Shown here: piece after piece, positions 24,942-33,146 of the stretch
Numbering within the stretch: the stretch's first letter is position 1
How the letters are laid out: each line of letters opens with the position of its first letter
Assembly: GCF_014647975.1 (NCBI RefSeq)
Contig: NZ_BMQF01000006.1
Span: 186,001 to 250,000 of the forward strand
Direction of reading: 5' to 3'
DNA length: 64,000 nt
DNA from: Streptomyces fumigatiscleroticus
Lineage (GTDB): Bacteria > Actinomycetota > Actinomycetes > Streptomycetales > Streptomycetaceae
The notes under the pieces: generated by a model
The model's input: only the letters and a program-made list of their open reading frames with translations
Told to the model about the DNA's origin: nothing
Databases searched by the model: none
Program-made: the position numbers and the translations under genes

Positions 24942-26327
24942 ATGCCCATCGCGACGGTGAACCCGGCGAACGGCGAGACGCTCAGGACGTACCAGGCCCT
25001 GGGCGAGGAGGAGATCGAGCGCCGGCTCCGGCTCGCCGAGGCCACCTTCCGCACCTACCGGACGACGTCCTTCGACGAGCGCGCCCGGCTGATGCGCCGG
25101 GCCGCCGATCTGCTCCAGGAGGACCAGCGGGAGATCGGCCGGGTGATCACCACGGAGATGGGCAAGCCGGTCGCGCAGGCCCGCGCGGAGGCCGCCAAGT
25201 GCGCCAAGGCGATGCGCTGGTACGCCGACCACGCCGCGGAACTCCTCGCCGACGAGGAGCCGGACCCCGCCGATGTCAAGGACTCCGGCGCCTCGCGCGC
25301 CCTGGTCCGCTACCGGCCGCTCGGCCCGGTGCTCGCGGTGATGCCGTGGAACTTCCCGCTCTGGCAGGTGATCCGGTTCGCGGCGCCCGCGCTGATGGCC
25401 GGCAACGTCGGTCTGCTCAAGCACGCCTCGAACGTGCCGCAGACCGCGCTGTACCTGGAGGACCTGTTCCACCGGGCGGGCTTCCCCGAGGGCTGTTTCC
25501 AGACCCTGCTGGTCGGCTCGGCGGCGATCGACGACATCCTGCGCGACGAGCGTGTCAGGGCGGCCACCCTCACCGGCAGCGAGCCCGCGGGCCGCGCGGT
25601 CGCCTCCACCGCCGGGGAGATGATCAAGAAGACGGTGCTGGAGCTGGGCGGCAGCGACCCGTTCGTCGTCATGCCCTCCGCCGACCTGGACCGGGCCGCC
25701 GAGGTGGCGGTGAACGCCCGGGTGCAGAACACCGGCCAGTCCTGCATCGCGGCCAAGCGGTTCATCGTGCACGCGGACGTCTACGACGCCTTCGCCGAGC
25801 GCTTCACGGCGCGCATGAGGGCGCTGAAGGTCGGCGACCCGATGGAGGAGGACACCGAGGTCGGCCCGCTCTCCAGCGAGCGGGGCCGCGACGACCTCGT
25901 GGAGCTCGTCGACGACGCGGTGCGTGGCGGCGCCACCGTGCTGTGCGGTGGCGAACGCCCCGACGGGCCCGGCTTCTACTACCCGCCGACCGTTCTGGCC
26001 GGCATCACCCGCGAGATGCGCATCCACCGGGAGGAGGCCTTCGGCCCGGTCGCCACGCTGTACCGGGCGGCCGACCTGGACGAGGCCGTGCTGATCGCCA
26101 ACGACACGGACTTCGGCCTCAGTTCCAACGTCTGGACCCGCGACGAGGCGGAGGTCGACCGGTTCGTGCGGGACCTGGAGGCGGGCAGCGTGTACATCAA
26201 CGGAATGACCGCCTCGCACCCGGCGTTCCCGTTCGGCGGGGTGAAGCGGTCGGGGTACGGGCGTGAGCTGTCCGGGCACGGAATCCGCGAGTTCTGCAAC
26301 ATCACCACCGTATGGCACGGCGCCTGA
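24942..26327 (+). CDS. gabD: Succinate-semialdehyde dehydrogenase
   Basis: 461-residue ALDH-superfamily enzyme closest to GabD-type succinate-semialdehyde dehydrogenases (short Sad/GabD2 class starting MPIATVNPANGE). PLGPVLAVMPWNFPLWQVIR, the glutamate motif LELGGSDPFVVMPSADL, and the catalytic cysteine in NTGQSCIAAKRF are intact. It oxidises succinic semialdehyde to succinate at the end of the GABA pathway. GGAGG lies seven bases before the ATG. No GABA transaminase gene is adjacent. Confidence 0.92.
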   Translation: MPIATVNPANGETLRTYQALGEEEIERRLRLAEATFRTYRTTSFDERARLMRRAADLLQEDQREIGRVITTEMGKPVAQARAEAAKCAKAMRWYADHAAELLADEEPDPADVKDSGASRALVRYRPLGPVLAVMPWNFPLWQVIRFAAPALMAGNVGLLKHASNVPQTALYLEDLFHRAGFPEGCFQTLLVGSAAIDDILRDERVRAATLTGSEPAGRAVASTAGEMIKKTVLELGGSDPFVVMPSADLDRAAEVAVNARVQNTGQSCIAAKRFIVHADVYDAFAERFTARMRALKVGDPMEEDTEVGPLSSERGRDDLVELVDDAVRGGATVLCGGERPDGPGFYYPPTVLAGITREMRIHREEAFGPVATLYRAADLDEAVLIANDTDFGLSSNVWTRDEAEVDRFVRDLEAGSVYINGMTASHPAFPFGGVKRSGYGRELSGHGIREFCNITTVWHGA

Positions 26328-26352
26328 GCCTTCCGCGGCTACGATCCCTGAC

Positions 26353-26589
26353 GTGAACCGCGAAGTGACTCTCCCTCTGATCGTCGACGACCGCGGCACG
26401 TTGCAGGTGGCGGCCGCCGACGTCAGCAAGCTGCTGCGCACGGTGGGCGGCCGGTGGCTGCATCTGGTGGAGGCCGGTCAGGAGGGTCTCGACGAGGACA
26501 CCGTCGCGGCCCTCACCATCGAACTCGCCAAGCTGGCCGACCGTATCGACGTGGCCTGCATCGCGCACAGCAGCAATCAGTCCTCCTGA
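26353..26589 (+). CDS. Small conserved protein (DUF6213-like), unknown function
   Basis: 78 residues from a GTG at 26353: begins MNREVTLPLIVDDRGTLQVA and includes AALTIELAKLADRIDVACIA. It is soluble and acidic. The pattern matches a small conserved actinobacterial family I recall as DUF6213; no reaction is known. It overlaps the convergent TenA-like gene by 13 bases at its 3' end, so both are compactly packed. Confidence 0.75.
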   Translation: MNREVTLPLIVDDRGTLQVAAADVSKLLRTVGGRWLHLVEAGQEGLDEDTVAALTIELAKLADRIDVACIAHSSNQSS

Positions 26590-27254
26590 CCCCGGTCGCG
26601 TTCCCACAGCGTGTGCCAGAACAGCGCCTCGTAGGCCGCCAGCAGCCGCCCGTGGCGGCGCGCCAGCTCCTCGCCCACCGCCCCGGCGTCCAGCCCCTCA
26701 CGCACGGCGGCCGCCGCCCGCCGCCGGAGTTCCGGCGCGGGCCCGGCGAAGAAGTCGAAGAACCCGCACGCCTCGTCGTCGAGGCCGTAGTGGCGGCGCA
26801 GCGCCCCGGCGACCGTCGCGCAAGCGGCACCCCAGGCGGCGAAGTTGGCGTGCAGCGCGAGCACGACGTCGGCGGGTGAGCCGTTCAGCGCCAGCCAGGC
26901 GACATACGCCGGGTAGGCCTGGCAGCCCGCCAGCGGCTCGTGGGCGGCCGCCCGCGCCTCGTCCACGCCGCAGGCCGCGGCGAACGCCACCAGCCGCTCC
27001 GCGGCCAGCTCCTCGCCCCCGGCCAGCGCCGTGAAGAAGGCCGCGGCCTCCGGACGGTCCGCGCAGCGTTGCGCCAGATGCAGGAACGAGCGGCGGTCCG
27101 AGGCGATCACCCAGCGCTGTTCCAGCGCGAGCGCGGCGAGCGTGTCCCGGTCCGCCGCGCCCCGGGCGATCAGCGGCACGAGGCGGTTCTCCCCGGGATC
27201 CGGAGCCAGTTCCCCGGTGATCGTCTCCAGCAGTTCCCTGGCCGTGGGGGTCAT
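26577..27254 (-). CDS. TENA/THI-4/PQQC-fold family protein
   Basis: 225-residue all-helical protein resembling the TenA/THI-4/PqqC fold. Helical segments such as LVPLIARGAADRDTLAALAL and ADVVLALHANFAAWGAACAT are consistent with the haem-oxygenase-like bundle. Family members hydrolyse thiamine degradation products or act as oxygenases, but residues fixing the activity were not identified, so the substrate is open. The ATG at 27254 follows a GGAGGA site. Upstream DNA up to 27437 is shared with the divergent pigment operon. Confidence 0.8.
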   Translation of the reverse strand: MTPTARELLETITGELAPDPGENRLVPLIARGAADRDTLAALALEQRWVIASDRRSFLHLAQRCADRPEAAAFFTALAGGEELAAERLVAFAAACGVDEARAAAHEPLAGCQAYPAYVAWLALNGSPADVVLALHANFAAWGAACATVAGALRRHYGLDDEACGFFDFFAGPAPELRRRAAAAVREGLDAGAVGEELARRHGRLLAAYEALFWHTLWERDRGQED

Positions 27255-27374
27255 CGCGTCCTCCGTCGGTGGGGCCGTGCGGGTCCGTCTCCGACCCTGT
27301 CACGGGTCCCCGGTTCGGAGTAGTCCGGCGCGAGATCGTAGCTCCGCCGGGTGATCGTGGGTGGACACCCTCTG

Positions 27375-27387
27375 AGGTGGACCACCT
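27375..27387. promoter_or_regulatory. Perfect 13-bp palindrome upstream of rppA
   Basis: AGGTGG (27375-27380) and CCACCT (27382-27387) flank a single A, 51 bp before the rppA start. A related GGTGGACACC element lies at 27360-27369. The spacing and symmetry suit a repressor or activator site for the pigment operon; the protein that binds is not known. Confidence 0.4.
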
Positions 27388-27437
27388 TCTGACCGGGGGG
27401 CGAAAGGCCTTCCGGGAGGCGAAAGCAGGCACGGTTC

Positions 27438-28499
27438 ATGGCGACTTTGTGCAGACCCTCGGTGTCCGTTCCAGAGCACGTGATCACGATGGAGGAGACG
27501 CTGGACCTGGCGCGCGAGCGCCACGCCGACCACCCTCAACTGCCGCTGGCGCTCCGGCTGATCGAGAACACCGGGGTACGGACCCGGCACATCGTGCAGC
27601 CCATCGAGGAGACCTTGAAACATCCCGGTTTCGAGGACCGCAACAAGCTCTACGAGGCCGAGGCGAAGGCCCGGGTGCCGTCGGTGATCCAGCGGGCGCT
27701 GGACGGCGCGGAGGTGCTCCCCTCCGACATCGACGTGATCATCTACGTGTCGTGCACGGGCTTCATGATGCCCTCGCTCACCGCATGGCTGATCAACGAG
27801 ATGGCCTTCGACACCACCACCCGGCAGATACCCATAGCGCAGCTGGGCTGCGCGGCCGGCGGCGCGGCGATCAACCGCGCCCATGACTTCTGCACGGCCT
27901 ATCCCGAGGCCAACGCCCTCATCGTGGCCTGCGAGTTCTGCTCGTTGTGCTACCAGCCCACCGACATCGGGGTGGGCTCCCTGCTGTCCAACGGGCTGTT
28001 CGGCGACGGCATCGCCGCCGCGGTGGTCCGCGGGCGGGGCGGCACCGGCGTCCGGCTGGAGCGCAACGGCTCGTACCTGATCCCCGAGACAGCGGAGTGG
28101 ATCATGTACGACGTGAAGGCGACCGGCTTCCACTTCCTGCTGGACAAGCGGGTGCCGGCCACCATGGAGCCGCTGGCGCCGGCGCTCAAGGAACTGGCGG
28201 GCACCCATGGCTGGGACGCCTCCGACCTGGACTTCTATGTGATCCACGCGGGCGGCCCCCGCATCCTCGACGACCTCAGCAAGTTTCTCAAGGTGGAACC
28301 GCACGCCTTCCGCTTCAGCCGGGCCACGCTCACCGAGTACGGCAACATCGCCAGCGCCGTCGTACTGGACGCGCTGCGGCGGATGTTCGACGAGGGCGGC
28401 GTCGACCACCGGGCGCGCGGGCTGATGGCCGGGTTCGGTCCCGGCATCACCGCGGAGATGTCCCTGGGCCACTGGCAGAGCGCGGACGGAACGGCGTGA
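27438..28499 (+). CDS. rppA: Type III polyketide synthase, 1,3,6,8-tetrahydroxynaphthalene synthase
   Basis: 353 residues, matching RppA. It condenses five malonyl-CoA units to a pentaketide that folds to 1,3,6,8-tetrahydroxynaphthalene (THN). The catalytic triad is intact: Cys138 in IPIAQLGCAAGGAAI, His270 in VIHAGGP, and Asn303 in YGNIASA. The GFGPGITAEM loop is present. It begins an operon with a P450 one base downstream and a cupin, the known set for flaviolin and biflaviolin pigments. There is no close ribosome site before the ATG. Confidence 0.97.
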   Translation: MATLCRPSVSVPEHVITMEETLDLARERHADHPQLPLALRLIENTGVRTRHIVQPIEETLKHPGFEDRNKLYEAEAKARVPSVIQRALDGAEVLPSDIDVIIYVSCTGFMMPSLTAWLINEMAFDTTTRQIPIAQLGCAAGGAAINRAHDFCTAYPEANALIVACEFCSLCYQPTDIGVGSLLSNGLFGDGIAAAVVRGRGGTGVRLERNGSYLIPETAEWIMYDVKATGFHFLLDKRVPATMEPLAPALKELAGTHGWDASDLDFYVIHAGGPRILDDLSKFLKVEPHAFRFSRATLTEYGNIASAVVLDALRRMFDEGGVDHRARGLMAGFGPGITAEMSLGHWQSADGTA

Positions 28500-28500
28500 G

Positions 28501-29715
28501 ATGAACGAAGAGACGATCACCGAGTCCGTACCGCCCGTGCGGTACTGGCCGGCACCCGAACTGACCGGTGTGGACTTCGACCCGGTCCTGGCCGACCTGA
28601 TGCGCGAGGGCCCGGTCACCCGGATCAAACTGCCCAACGGCGAGGGCTGGGCCTGGCTCGTGACCCGCTTCGACGACGTCCGCCTGGTCACCAACGACCC
28701 CCGCTTCAGCCGCGAGGCCGTCATGGACCGGCAGGTCACCCGGCTCGCCCCGCACTTCATCCCGGCCCGCGGCGCGGTCGGCTTCCTCGACCCGCCGGAC
28801 CACACCCGGCTGCGCCGCTCGGTGGCCGCGGCCTTCACGGCCCGGGGCGTGGAGCGCGTCCGCGACCAGGCCCGCGGGATGCTCGACGAGCTGGTCGGCA
28901 CGATGCTGGCGGCCGGGCCGCCCGCCGACCTCACCGCCGCGGTGCTGAGCCCCTTCCCCATCGCGGTGATCTGCGCACTGATGGGCGTCCCCGCCGCCGA
29001 CCGGGAGCGCATGCACACCTGGACCCAGCTGATCCTGTCCTCCTCGCAGGGTGCCGAGGTCAGCGAGCGGGCCAAGCAGGAGATGGGTGCCTGCTTCGCC
29101 GATCTGATCGGCCTGCGCGAGGGCGGCACGGGCGAGGACGTCGCCTCGCTGCTCGGCGCCGCCGTGGGCCGGGAGGAGATCACGCTGGAGGAGGCCGTCG
29201 GGCTCGCGCTGCTGCTCCAGATCGGCGGCGAGGCGGTCACCAACAACAGCGGCCAGCTGTTCTACGTCCTGCTGACCCGTCCGGAGCTGGCCGAACGGCT
29301 GCGTGCCGAGCCGGAGACCCGCCCCGCGGCCATCGACGAACTGCTGCGCTGGATCCCGCACCGCAACGCGGTCGGGCTGTCCCGGATCGCCCTGGAGGAC
29401 ATGGAGATCCGGGGCGTGCGCATCCGCGCCGGAGACGCGGTCTACGTCTCCTATCTGGCCGCCAACCGCGACCCGGACGTCTTCCCCGACCCGGACACGA
29501 TCGACCTCTCCCGCAGTCCCAACCCCCATGTCTCCTTCGGTTTCGGCCCGCACTACTGCCCGGGCGGCCAGCTGGCGAGACTGGAGTCGGAACTGCTGGT
29601 CGACGCGGTGCTGGACCGTGTGCCCGGCCTGGCGCTCGCGGTGCCGCCCGAGGAGGTGCCCTTCAAGAAGGGCGCGCTGATCCGCGGGCCCGAGGCCCTG
29701 CCCGTGACGTGGTGA
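28501..29715 (+). CDS. Cytochrome P450 of the CYP158A family (flaviolin coupling)
   Basis: 404 residues, closely resembling CYP158A2, which oxidatively couples flaviolin to di- and triflaviolin pigments. The haem ligand motif is FGFGPHYCPGG, the K-helix is IDELLRW, and RGAVGFLDPPDHTRLRRS matches the family. The I-helix reads IGGEAVTNN, so the usual proton-delivery threonine is replaced by alanine, a known trait of CYP158A2. It starts one base after the rppA stop and is translationally linked. Confidence 0.95.
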   Translation: MNEETITESVPPVRYWPAPELTGVDFDPVLADLMREGPVTRIKLPNGEGWAWLVTRFDDVRLVTNDPRFSREAVMDRQVTRLAPHFIPARGAVGFLDPPDHTRLRRSVAAAFTARGVERVRDQARGMLDELVGTMLAAGPPADLTAAVLSPFPIAVICALMGVPAADRERMHTWTQLILSSSQGAEVSERAKQEMGACFADLIGLREGGTGEDVASLLGAAVGREEITLEEAVGLALLLQIGGEAVTNNSGQLFYVLLTRPELAERLRAEPETRPAAIDELLRWIPHRNAVGLSRIALEDMEIRGVRIRAGDAVYVSYLAANRDPDVFPDPDTIDLSRSPNPHVSFGFGPHYCPGGQLARLESELLVDAVLDRVPGLALAVPPEEVPFKKGALIRGPEALPVTW

Positions 29716-29721
29716 GGGGCG

Positions 29722-30243
29722 ATGACGGCGACGGAGGGGCTGCTGGTGCCGCCGGGTCACGGCCGGGTCGTCGAGACACCGGCCCAGCACGTCACCTTCA
29801 AGGTGACCGGTTCGCACTCGCGCACGGCGTCCACCTTCGAGGTGATCGTGCCGCCGGGCTTCGACGTCGGCGCCCATGTGCACACCCGCAGCGAGGAGCT
29901 GTTCTACGTGCTCGACGGCGAGCTGGACGTGCTCGCCTTCGAGCCGCGCGTCCGTACCCCCGGCAGCTGGCAGCGGTGGGAGTCGCCGTCGGGCGGCCGG
30001 GTGGTGCGGGCCACGCCGGGCACGGTCGTCGTCGTACCCCCCGGCTGCCCGCACGCCTTCGCCAACCCGACGGACGCCCCCGCGAAGATGTTCTTCCAGG
30101 CGTCCCCGCCCCCGGACCACGAACGCTACTTCGAGGAACTCCTCGAGATCCTGGGAACCGGGGGCCCACCGGACCACACGGCGATCGAACAGCTACGGGC
30201 CCGCTACGACATCCAGCAACTCACTCCGCTGAGGCACAGGTGA
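29722..30243 (+). CDS. Cupin-fold monooxygenase of the THN-flaviolin operon
   Basis: 173-residue cupin-2 protein. The metal-binding cupin motif is HVHTRSEELFYVLDGELDVL at about 53-72, with a second histidine in VPPGCPHAFANP. It resembles the MomA-type quinone-forming cupin oxygenases that convert THN to flaviolin in Streptomyces pigment clusters. It is six bases after the P450 stop, so the operon order is synthase, coupling P450, oxygenase. Function is inferred from context and family. Confidence 0.88.
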   Translation: MTATEGLLVPPGHGRVVETPAQHVTFKVTGSHSRTASTFEVIVPPGFDVGAHVHTRSEELFYVLDGELDVLAFEPRVRTPGSWQRWESPSGGRVVRATPGTVVVVPPGCPHAFANPTDAPAKMFFQASPPPDHERYFEELLEILGTGGPPDHTAIEQLRARYDIQQLTPLRHR

Positions 30244-30245
30244 GA

Positions 30246-30346
30246 CACCCGGGGGCGCGGGGCCGTGCCGATATGCGGCTCCGCCGCGCGGGCGCGACCA
30301 GCCACAACGCACCCGCACCCCGCAGCCGCGCAGCGACCCCAGGGCG
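30246..30346. repeat. Streptomyces-type intergenic GC-rich repeat with short hairpin
   Basis: The gap between two convergent genes is filled by a GGGGCGCGGGG...GCGCGACCAGCCACAACGCACCCGC pattern that I recognise as one of the abundant Streptomyces intergenic repeats. GCGGC-TCC-GCCGC (30275-30287) forms a hairpin that could act as a bidirectional terminator. Copy number cannot be assessed from this window. Confidence 0.6.
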
Positions 30347-31573
30347 CTACCGGATCGGCATCCCGGAGAGAGTCCGCGCGATCACGAGCCGCTGGATCTC
30401 ACTCGTCCCCTCGAAGATCGTGTAGATCGCCGCGTCGCGGTGCATCCGCTCCACCGGGTACTCCCGCGTGTACCCGTTACCGCCCAGGATCTGGATCGCC
30501 TGGGCGGTGACCTTCTTCGCCGTCTCGCTGGCGAACAGCTTGGACATCGAGCCCTCGGCCGCGGTGAACGGCTTGCCGTTGATCGCCATCCAGGAGGCCC
30601 GCCACACCAGCAGACGCGCGGCGTCGATGGACGTGCGCGCGTCCGCGAGCTGGAAGGCGACACCCTGGTTGTCGATGATCGGGCGGCCGAACTGCTCACG
30701 GGTCTGCGCGTACTCCAGGGCGACCTCGTACGCGGCCCGGGCGGTGCCCACCGCCATCGCGCCGACGGCCGGTCGGGACGCCTCGAAGGTGGCCATCGCG
30801 GCGTTCTTCACGCGTTCGCCGCCCTTCTTCGCCTTCTCGCGCGCGCGGGCGAGGCGCTCGTCCAGCTTCTCCTTGCCGCCGAGCAGGCAGGAGCCGGGGA
30901 CGCGCACGTTGTCCAGGATCACCTCGGCGGTGTGCGAGGCGCGGATGCCGTGCTTCTTGAACTTCTGGCCCTGGGACAGGCCCGGCGTGCCCGGCGGGAC
31001 GATGAACGAGGCGTGGCCCTTGGAGCCCAGCTCCGGGTCGACGACCGCGACGACGACATGGACGTTGGCGATGCCGCCGTTGGTCGCCCAGGTCTTGGTG
31101 CCGTTGATGACCCACTCGTCCTTGGCCTCGTCGTACACCGCGCGGGTGCGCATGGAGGCCACGTCGGAGCCGGCGTCGGGCTCGGAGGAGCAGAAGGCGG
31201 CGACCTTGACGTCGTTGACATCGCCGTACATCTGCGGGATCCAGGTGCCGATCTGCTCCTCGGTGCCGTTGGCGAGGACGCCGACGGCGGCCAGGCCGGT
31301 GCCGACGATGGACAGGGCGATGCCCGCGTCGCCCCAGAACAGCTCCTCCATCGCCATGGGGATGCCGAGGCCGGTGGCGTCGAAGTACTGCTGGGCGTAG
31401 AAGTCGAGAGAGTAGATGCCGACCTTGGCGGCCTCCTGGATGACCGGCCAGGGGGTCTCCTCGCGCTCGTCCCACTCGGCGGCCGCGGGGCGGATCACAT
31501 CGGCGGCGAAGCCATGGAGCCAGTCCCGGACCTCCTTCTGCTCGTCGTTGAGCTCCATGGTGAACTCGGCCAT
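30347..31573 (-). CDS. Acyl-CoA dehydrogenase
   Basis: 408 residues with full acyl-CoA dehydrogenase features: FCSSEPDAGSDVASMRTRAV, INGTKTWATNGGIANVHVVV, and the C-terminal IYTIFEGTSEIQRLVIART with FAD-contacting residues. A lysine-rich insertion REKAKKGGERVKNAAM lies near residue 250. GGAGGGGTC precedes the ATG. It is divergent from a TetR regulator, and a 7-bp inverted repeat lies in the shared gap, pointing to TetR control by an acyl-CoA ligand (inference). Confidence 0.93.
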   Translation of the reverse strand: MAEFTMELNDEQKEVRDWLHGFAADVIRPAAAEWDEREETPWPVIQEAAKVGIYSLDFYAQQYFDATGLGIPMAMEELFWGDAGIALSIVGTGLAAVGVLANGTEEQIGTWIPQMYGDVNDVKVAAFCSSEPDAGSDVASMRTRAVYDEAKDEWVINGTKTWATNGGIANVHVVVAVVDPELGSKGHASFIVPPGTPGLSQGQKFKKHGIRASHTAEVILDNVRVPGSCLLGGKEKLDERLARAREKAKKGGERVKNAAMATFEASRPAVGAMAVGTARAAYEVALEYAQTREQFGRPIIDNQGVAFQLADARTSIDAARLLVWRASWMAINGKPFTAAEGSMSKLFASETAKKVTAQAIQILGGNGYTREYPVERMHRDAAIYTIFEGTSEIQRLVIARTLSGMPIR

Positions 31574-31606
31574 GACCCCTCCAGCGGCACACAAGCGCGT
31601 TACTTA

Positions 31607-31628
31607 CGGTAACCCGAGTCTGTTACCG
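31607..31628. promoter_or_regulatory. Inverted repeat in the divergent acyl-CoA dehydrogenase/TetR gap
   Basis: CGGTAAC (31607-31613) and GTTACCG (31622-31628) are perfect inverted copies with an 8-bp spacer. An overlapping TTACTTACGGTAA also shows partial symmetry. The element is 34 bases upstream of the dehydrogenase ATG and about 115 bases before the TetR gene, a typical operator position for autoregulated TetR pairs. Confidence 0.55.
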
Positions 31629-31741
31629 ACGGGTAGTAGAAGTCAACCCTCCATGATCGTCGGCAGCCCGTTCGATGCGCGGGGCCCGGCGGGTGTTACG
31701 TTGCGCAGGCGTCACCGAATCAGCACGGGTGGGGAGAGCTC

Positions 31742-32398
31742 ATGGACACCACGCAGCGGACCGATCAGCAGCGGTCCGCCGACCGCCGACGGCGCGAGCT
31801 GCTGGAGGCCGCCGACCGGGTGGTGCTGCGCGACGGCCCGCACGCCTCGATGAACGCCATCGCCGCCGAGGCGGGCATCACCAAGCCGATCCTCTACCGG
31901 CACTTCGGCGACAAGGGCGGACTCTACGCCGCGCTGGCCAAGCGGCACACCGACGCCCTCCTGGACTCGCTGCGGGCCGCGCTGGACGCCCCGGCGGAGC
32001 GGCGCGAACGCGTCGAGGCCACGCTGGACACCTATCTGGCGGCCATCGAGGCCCGCCCGCAGGTGTACCGCTTCCTGATGCATCCGGCGGAGGGCAGCGC
32101 CGCCCAGGGCGACCAGGGCGACCCGGGCTTCGACGTCGGCAAGCACTCGGCGCCGCTGCTGCGCCGCATGGGCGAGGAGCTGGCCCAGGTCATCGAGGAG
32201 CGCCTCGACCTCGGACCGGGCAGCCAGCAGCTGGCCCGGGTGTGGGGGCACGGCATCGTCGGCATGATGCACGCCGCCGGGGACTGGTGGCTGGGCGAAC
32301 GCCCCTGCACCCGCGCGGAGTTGGTGCGCGGCCTGGCCGACCTGCTGTGGGGGCGGCTGGCGGCGGCGGGCGACAGGATGGGCGGGCCGGGCTTCTGA
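31742..32398 (+). CDS. TetR-family transcriptional regulator
   Basis: 218 residues. The N-terminal helix-turn-helix (about 18-65) contains SMNAIAAEAGITKPILYRHF followed by GDKGGLYAALAKRH, the classic TetR signature. The C-terminal helical ligand domain includes WGHGIVGMMHAAGDWW. It is divergent from an acyl-CoA dehydrogenase, its likely target. GGGGAGAG precedes the ATG at 31742. Confidence 0.94.
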   Translation: MDTTQRTDQQRSADRRRRELLEAADRVVLRDGPHASMNAIAAEAGITKPILYRHFGDKGGLYAALAKRHTDALLDSLRAALDAPAERRERVEATLDTYLAAIEARPQVYRFLMHPAEGSAAQGDQGDPGFDVGKHSAPLLRRMGEELAQVIEERLDLGPGSQQLARVWGHGIVGMMHAAGDWWLGERPCTRAELVRGLADLLWGRLAAAGDRMGGPGF

Positions 32399-32426
32399 GA
32401 CGCCCGCGAGGCGGCCGGCGGGGCGT

Positions 32427-32978
32427 TCAGCCGCGCGGCCGGCGGGCCCACGGCGCCCGCGCGGCCTGCCGCAGCACGCGCCGCCGGCGCCACCCGGTGA
32501 GCCGGTCCACGTACAGGCCGCCCTCGATGTGGTCGTACTCGTGCTGGAGACAGCGGGCGAACCAGCCGGTCCCGTGCACGGTGACCGGCTCCCCGGCCGC
32601 CGTGAACCCCTCGAGGACGGCATGGTCGTACCGCTCGGTGCCCGCCTCCAGGCCGGGCAGCGACAGACATCCCTCGGGTCCGCGCACCACCACCCCGTCG
32701 GTCCCGACCAGCCGCGGGTTCACGATGTGGCCGAGATGACGCACGTCCTCGTCGTCCGGGCAGTCGTACACGAACACCCGCAGATCCTCGCCCACCTGGT
32801 TGGCGGCCAGGCCGACTCCCCGCGCCGCGTACATCGTGGCGAACAAGTCCTCCACCAGCCCGGCCAGTTCGGGTCCGAAGCCGGTCACCTCCCGGCAGGG
32901 TTGCCGCAACCCGGGGTCGCCGAGCAGGGTGAGGGGCCTGACGCGCCCGTGGGCGCCGGGGATCGAGCCGTGTCGCAT
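32427..32978 (-). CDS. def: Peptide deformylase
   Basis: 183-residue metal hydrolase removing the N-formyl group from nascent proteins. All three signatures are present: GVGLAANQVG (motif 1), EGCLSLPG with the metal-ligand cysteine (motif 2), and QHEYDHIEG with two metal-ligand histidines and the catalytic glutamate (motif 3). A proline/arginine-rich C-terminal tail (RRRRVLRQAARAPWARRPRG) is extra. Streptomycetes carry several deformylases; this one is not beside fmt, so it may be an accessory copy. Confidence 0.94.
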   Translation of the reverse strand: MRHGSIPGAHGRVRPLTLLGDPGLRQPCREVTGFGPELAGLVEDLFATMYAARGVGLAANQVGEDLRVFVYDCPDDEDVRHLGHIVNPRLVGTDGVVVRGPEGCLSLPGLEAGTERYDHAVLEGFTAAGEPVTVHGTGWFARCLQHEYDHIEGGLYVDRLTGWRRRRVLRQAARAPWARRPRG

Positions 32979-33146
32979 GGCGGCAAGAGTACGGTCCCGG
33001 GCGCACCGCACCGCCGCGCGGACCCCGGGTACGGTGCCGGGATTCGGGCGTGCAGATGGATCTCGATAGGCTGAGCTCCTCACCACGTGGCCGTCAGGCT
33101 TCACAGGCTTCAGACGCGGCGCGTACGCAAGGAGGATCGAGAACTG

